Source: an uncultured Lachnospiraceae bacterium (GTDB lineage Bacteria > Bacillota > Clostridia > Lachnospirales > Lachnospiraceae). Taken from it: a stretch of DNA of 64,000 bases. The notes below the pieces were generated by a model that searched no databases, was not told where the DNA came from, and worked only from the letters and a program-made list of their open reading frames with translations. Positions 60,626 to 64,000 of the stretch are shown here, piece by piece. The stretch lies in NCBI GenBank assembly GCA_934343915.1, contig CAKRIL010000004.1, positions 33,225 through 97,224 on the forward strand. Reading direction: 5' to 3'. The translations under genes and the position numbers were made by a program. Positions within the stretch are counted from its first letter, which is position 1. Every line of letters begins with the position of its first letter.

Positions 60626-61960
60626 CTATAAAAAGTAACAACCATCTAAAATTTTTAAATAACTAATATTGTATTTTTTCCTAAATAGTTCAAAATCATT
60701 CAACCCTAAAGTTAATATAACCGTTGCATTATTAATATTGCCCCAGCGATCCCTATAACGAGAATAATATTTTTGTGTCTTCTTATCGAAAACATCTGAT
60801 GTTTCCAAGACAACCCAACCATCATTTTTTAAATAATGACTTGAGCAATTTGTATATCTATCATTTCTCAAGCTGTCATGACCTCTATACCTAACAAATG
60901 GTTCTGCACCTTTTTTTATTGAAAACATTGTTTCAACTCTAACTATGTAAAAATGTTTTCTTACCTTTAGTGGGATTCCTCCACTCCAAAACACGGGCTT
61001 TTTACCTTCTAATTTAACTTCAATGTTGCTGTACATTGGTAAAGCTTTAGCTATATATTCATCCGCATTAAAAGCATCAAATCTACTTTCCAACTTAATA
61101 TCAGTATATTGCGGATATCCATAACCTACAAAATCTATACCTAACGCTTTTCCCCATGCAATAATATCCTGTGTTTCACTCCCCGAACATATATCATTGT
61201 ATATTTTTTGAGAAAATATATCACCTTCTGATGCCATCCTCCTCATCACAATATCGAAACAATCGGTATATCCAAGTCTATTAATCAGTCCCATATATCT
61301 ATATTTCTTTTCATCCCCTGTTGCACTCTTAACAGTAATAACCTCCTTTACATAAGAAATATCTACTATTGTGTAAAAATTATCTTCAATATTAACCACG
61401 GCTCCTGTATGTAAAAAAGATACTTTATTCTTTTCCCCCTTATAATTTTTATCAATATAAAATAGCAATGCTTTTAAAATATCAATATATTCTTTATAAT
61501 TTTCAGAAATATTATTAAAGCAACATTTTATCCATTGCTGTGAAATAACTTGATTTGAGAACATACTATTAATTTCTTCACATATCAAATATATTCCACC
61601 TGTGGTAAAAAAATCAGGTATATCTGTATGGGTGTACAATAGCCTCCTTTGCCTTAACACAGCTATTTTTATATGCAGAATAAGATGTTCAAGAATGTTA
61701 CAATAAACTAATCTCTCTTTTCTTTGCCATTCATATGGTTGCATTCGTGCCTGAAACGCGTTTGCTAAATTTCCACCTTTGTCTTCATCAATATGATGAC
61801 AATACAATCCCTCTTTAGTACGCGTAACTTTTTTATTTTTGCTTCTACATTCTTCATTTGGAAAATAGTCATATTTTGCGCCTCCGTATTTTTGGAGCAG
61901 ATAACCCACCAATTCTTCATAACTCATTTTTAATTCTTCATAGATTTCTTGTCTATCCAT
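60626..61960 (-). CDS. HNH-like domain protein of unknown function, AT-rich
   Basis: The 444-residue product has an HNH-like metal motif near the N-terminus (LYCHHIDEDKGGNLANAF ... LVYCNILEHLILHIKI), the His-His-Ile, Asn and His-His pattern of small nucleases. The remaining 330 residues are not recognised; GTVVNIEDNFYTIVDISY-like stretches suggest a beta-barrel. The gene looks more AT-rich than its neighbours, by eye, which fits horizontal gain. It stands alone between two terminators, and no defence partner lies beside it except the AAA/PD-(D/E)XK gene on the other side. Nuclease activity is inferred. Confidence 0.65.
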   Translation of the reverse strand: MDRQEIYEELKMSYEELVGYLLQKYGGAKYDYFPNEECRSKNKKVTRTKEGLYCHHIDEDKGGNLANAFQARMQPYEWQRKERLVYCNILEHLILHIKIAVLRQRRLLYTHTDIPDFFTTGGIYLICEEINSMFSNQVISQQWIKCCFNNISENYKEYIDILKALLFYIDKNYKGEKNKVSFLHTGAVVNIEDNFYTIVDISYVKEVITVKSATGDEKKYRYMGLINRLGYTDCFDIVMRRMASEGDIFSQKIYNDICSGSETQDIIAWGKALGIDFVGYGYPQYTDIKLESRFDAFNADEYIAKALPMYSNIEVKLEGKKPVFWSGGIPLKVRKHFYIVRVETMFSIKKGAEPFVRYRGHDSLRNDRYTNCSSHYLKNDGWVVLETSDVFDKKTQKYYSRYRDRWGNINNATVILTLGLNDFELFRKKYNISYLKILDGCYFL

Positions 61961-62128
61961 ATTACCTCCATAACTTTACTATTTTATTGAATTAATTAAA
62001 TTCTATCCTATTCCAACTTCATATTCAACCCAGCATGCGTACACTTTTTTATTGCTAAAGATGATACATTGTGTTACACTTATTCCATAAGCTCGCTATG
62101 GCTGATTGGAAGGAGGCTGTGTTTTAGA

Positions 62129-63817
62129 ATGAAGGTCGTTATCGGCAAGCAGGATTTTGTGTCACTTAGAGAGAACAATTACTTCTATATTGATAAAACA
62201 GGTCTTATTGAGGAATGGTGGGAAGCCGGGGATGATGTCACTCTTATTACCCGTCCGCGGCGTTTCGGCAAAACGCTTAATATGAGTATGCTTAACTGCT
62301 TCTTTTCTAATAGATACGCGGAACGTGAGGATTTGTTTGAAGGATTAGAAATATGGAACAATGAAAAATACAGAGAACTTCATGGAACATATCCTGTTAT
62401 TTTTCTGAGCTTTGCAGGTGTAAAAGCCGATAATTTGACGGATGCAAAGACTCAGATAAAGACTCAGATAGCGGAGCTGTATGAGCAGAACAGATATTTA
62501 GTAAATGACGATTTGCTCAGTGATAATGAGAAAAATATTTTTAACAATGTGAATATACACATGGATGATGCACTCAGTTACTCTGCACTCAACACATTGT
62601 GCAGATATTTGGAACGGCACCACAACAGAAAAGTAATTATACTTTTGGATGAATATGACACCCCGATGCAGGAGGCTTATGTCAACGGCTATTGGGATGA
62701 ATTTACATCATTTATCCGCAATATTTTCAACAACACATTTAAGACCAATCCTTATCTTGAGCGTGCAATAATGACGGGAATTACAAGGGTATCAAAGCAG
62801 TCAATATTTTCTGACCTCAATAATCTCAATGTGATAACCACGACATCTGAGAAGTACAGCACATACTTTGGTTTTACAGAAGACGAAGTATTTGATGCAC
62901 TTGAACTGTTTGATTTGTCAGAAAGACGCGCTGATGTGAAATGGTGGTATGATGGTTTTACTTTCGGTTCGCATACCGACATCTACAACCCTTGGTCAAT
63001 AATTAATTTCCTTTCTGAAAAGGAGTTAAAGCCATACTGGGCATCAACAAGCGCTAATGCACTTGTAAATAAGTTGATACGCACTGCCTCCCCCGACATC
63101 AAGGAAATGATGGAAGACCTGCTGCGCAGCAATGAAATAGTCGTAAGCTTCGATGAACAGATCATATTCAATCAGCTTGACACAGATGAGAACGCTATTT
63201 GGAGTCTCCTTATGGCAAGCGGCTATCTCAAGGTCAACAGTATCGAATACAGAGGAATTCTAAGGAAGCCTTGGTATCACCTCTCTATAACCAATTTGGA
63301 GACACTCGGTATGTTCTCCAACATGTTTTCATCATGGTTTGCAATAGGCGATGCGCATTATAATAAGTTCGTCGAAGCACTGTTGAATGGAAATCTGAAG
63401 GAAATGAATATATACATGAACGACATTGCTCTTTCGACATTCAGCAGCTTTGATACAGGAACGCATCCTTCCGGAAGAAGCCAGCCTGAACGATTTTACC
63501 ATGGTTTTGTACTCGGATTGATTTCTGACCTGCGGGATATATACGAGATTAAGTCCAACCGCGAGAGCGGCTACGGAAGATATGATGTCATGCTTATACC
63601 GGCAGACAGCAATGATTCCGTGCATAATGCAATCATACTTGAATTCAAGGTACACGACGCAGCAGATGAACGCAGCCTTGAAGATACGGCTCAATCCGCA
63701 CTCGCTCAGATTGTTGACAAAAATTATGATGCCGAGATTCTAAACCGCGGAATACCCGCCAATCGCATACGCCACTATGGCTTTGCCTTTGAAGGAAAAA
63801 AAGTCTTTATCGCATAG
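62129..63817 (+). CDS. AAA-ATPase-like / PD-(D/E)XK nuclease superfamily protein (DUF1703 type)
   Basis: The 562-residue product begins with an ATPase-like domain: Walker A-like RPRRFGKTLNMSML and Walker B VIILLDEYDTPM. The C-terminal part has a PD-(D/E)XK-type signature (GRYDVMLIPADSNDS ... AIILEFKVHD). Such proteins are numerous in Clostridia and Bacteroidetes, often in multiple copies, and their role is unknown; phage or plasmid defence has been suggested. The ATG at 62129 has AGGAGG upstream, although the gap of about 12 bases is long. It stands next to a palindromic element of family I. Confidence 0.9.
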   Translation: MKVVIGKQDFVSLRENNYFYIDKTGLIEEWWEAGDDVTLITRPRRFGKTLNMSMLNCFFSNRYAEREDLFEGLEIWNNEKYRELHGTYPVIFLSFAGVKADNLTDAKTQIKTQIAELYEQNRYLVNDDLLSDNEKNIFNNVNIHMDDALSYSALNTLCRYLERHHNRKVIILLDEYDTPMQEAYVNGYWDEFTSFIRNIFNNTFKTNPYLERAIMTGITRVSKQSIFSDLNNLNVITTTSEKYSTYFGFTEDEVFDALELFDLSERRADVKWWYDGFTFGSHTDIYNPWSIINFLSEKELKPYWASTSANALVNKLIRTASPDIKEMMEDLLRSNEIVVSFDEQIIFNQLDTDENAIWSLLMASGYLKVNSIEYRGILRKPWYHLSITNLETLGMFSNMFSSWFAIGDAHYNKFVEALLNGNLKEMNIYMNDIALSTFSSFDTGTHPSGRSQPERFYHGFVLGLISDLRDIYEIKSNRESGYGRYDVMLIPADSNDSVHNAIILEFKVHDAADERSLEDTAQSALAQIVDKNYDAEILNRGIPANRIRHYGFAFEGKKVFIA

Positions 63818-63838
63818 GAATGAAGTTTCCTATTACGG

Positions 63839-64000
63839 TTCAGGTGTCAAAACACACTTTCACAACTTCAATATGTATATCATGTTATAATTATGCATAT
63901 CACGACTTTTGGAAGAAGCTTAATTGTTCTTAGGGCTCTGTTTATCGTACAGCCACAGCCGGCATGGATGCCGGCTGAGTTGCAAACAGCCATGGAGGGC
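63839..64000 (+). repeat. Palindromic element family I, copy E, cut by the window end
   Basis: The first 162 bases are nearly identical to the start of copy D: the left end TTCAGGTGTCAAAACA, the arm GTATATCATGTTATAATTAT, the block CGACTTTTGGAAGAAGCTTA, the inner stem AGGGCTCTG and the core hairpins GGCATGGATGCC and CAGCCATGGAGGGC. The right half lies outside the window. Confidence 0.9.

Overview
The window reads as a chromosomal stretch of an anaerobic Gram-positive Clostridia bacterium, most likely a Lachnospiraceae member of the gut or rumen. The reasons are strong GGAGG ribosome binding sites, lipobox-type lipoproteins, a T-box leader in front of ileS, reverse rubrerythrin with a PerR-type regulator, DUF3169 and DUF5711-like proteins, divergent sporulation-type genes (yyaC, spoIID, spoIIQ) and enzymes for plant cell-wall glycans. 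Chemotaxis and c-di-GMP domains suggest a motile or surface-associated lifestyle. I did not compute base composition, and the species is not determined.

Layout. 0-6.6 kb: a LysM envelope protein and a partial DUF5711-like protein, yyaC, an EIIC-type permease, a SLC13/ArsB-type permease and three small orphan proteins. 6.6-14.1 kb: two blocks on the minus strand, one with a GT-C glycosyltransferase, a PAS/degenerate-GGDEF/GAF protein and a cation diffusion facilitator, then an FKBP/trigger-factor-like lipoprotein, a SpoVK-like AAA+ ATPase and a HIT protein. 14.3-25 kb: a glycan-utilisation locus with a GH112 phosphorylase, a GH105 unsaturated rhamnogalacturonyl hydrolase, a YtcQ/YteP/YtcP-type ABC importer, a divergent AraC regulator and an SGNH esterase with SLH-like repeats. 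It looks built to import oligosaccharides from rhamnogalacturonan I and finish their breakdown in the cytoplasm. 25-30.7 kb: PerR, reverse rubrerythrin, an AraC-GGDEF fusion, a putative holin-like type I toxin, DUF3169 and MATE proteins. 30.6-37.4 kb: a GH115 alpha-glucuronidase, a hemolysin III protein and a chemoreceptor fused to a YcgR/PilZ module. 37.5-42.1 kb: spoIIQ- and spoIID-like genes that have lost catalytic residues, then glycogen phosphorylase. 42.1-52 kb: two acetyltransferases, an M28 peptidase, an XRE/HipA-like pair, ileS with its T-box, and several long palindromic intergenic elements. 52-58.7 kb: a large orphan solute-binding lipoprotein, a small secreted protein, a candidate signal peptide with a palindromic operator, a large double-HTH regulator, a NUDIX enzyme and PlsC. 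58.8-64 kb: nicotinate phosphoribosyltransferase, an AT-rich HNH-like orphan and an AAA/PD-(D/E)XK protein.

Two observations stand out. First, there is a family of long palindromic elements of about 290-300 bp at 42175, 42584, 51670 and 63839, with a shortened copy at 51108. They share terminal inverted repeats. Inside them are perfectly paired arms whose sequence differs from copy to copy, and a core with two hairpins that both present GGA. This looks like a mobile, structure-conserved DNA or RNA element, and two copies sit in the leaders of glgP and ileS. Second, 55.2-57.3 kb holds a 49-residue exported-peptide gene with an 8-3-8 palindromic operator, convergent with a 599-residue regulator carrying two HTH domains. 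This is a candidate peptide-pheromone circuit of the RNPP kind.

A second repeat family of about 165 bp occurs at 22742 and 54926. No rRNA, tRNA, CRISPR array or intact transposase was recognised.
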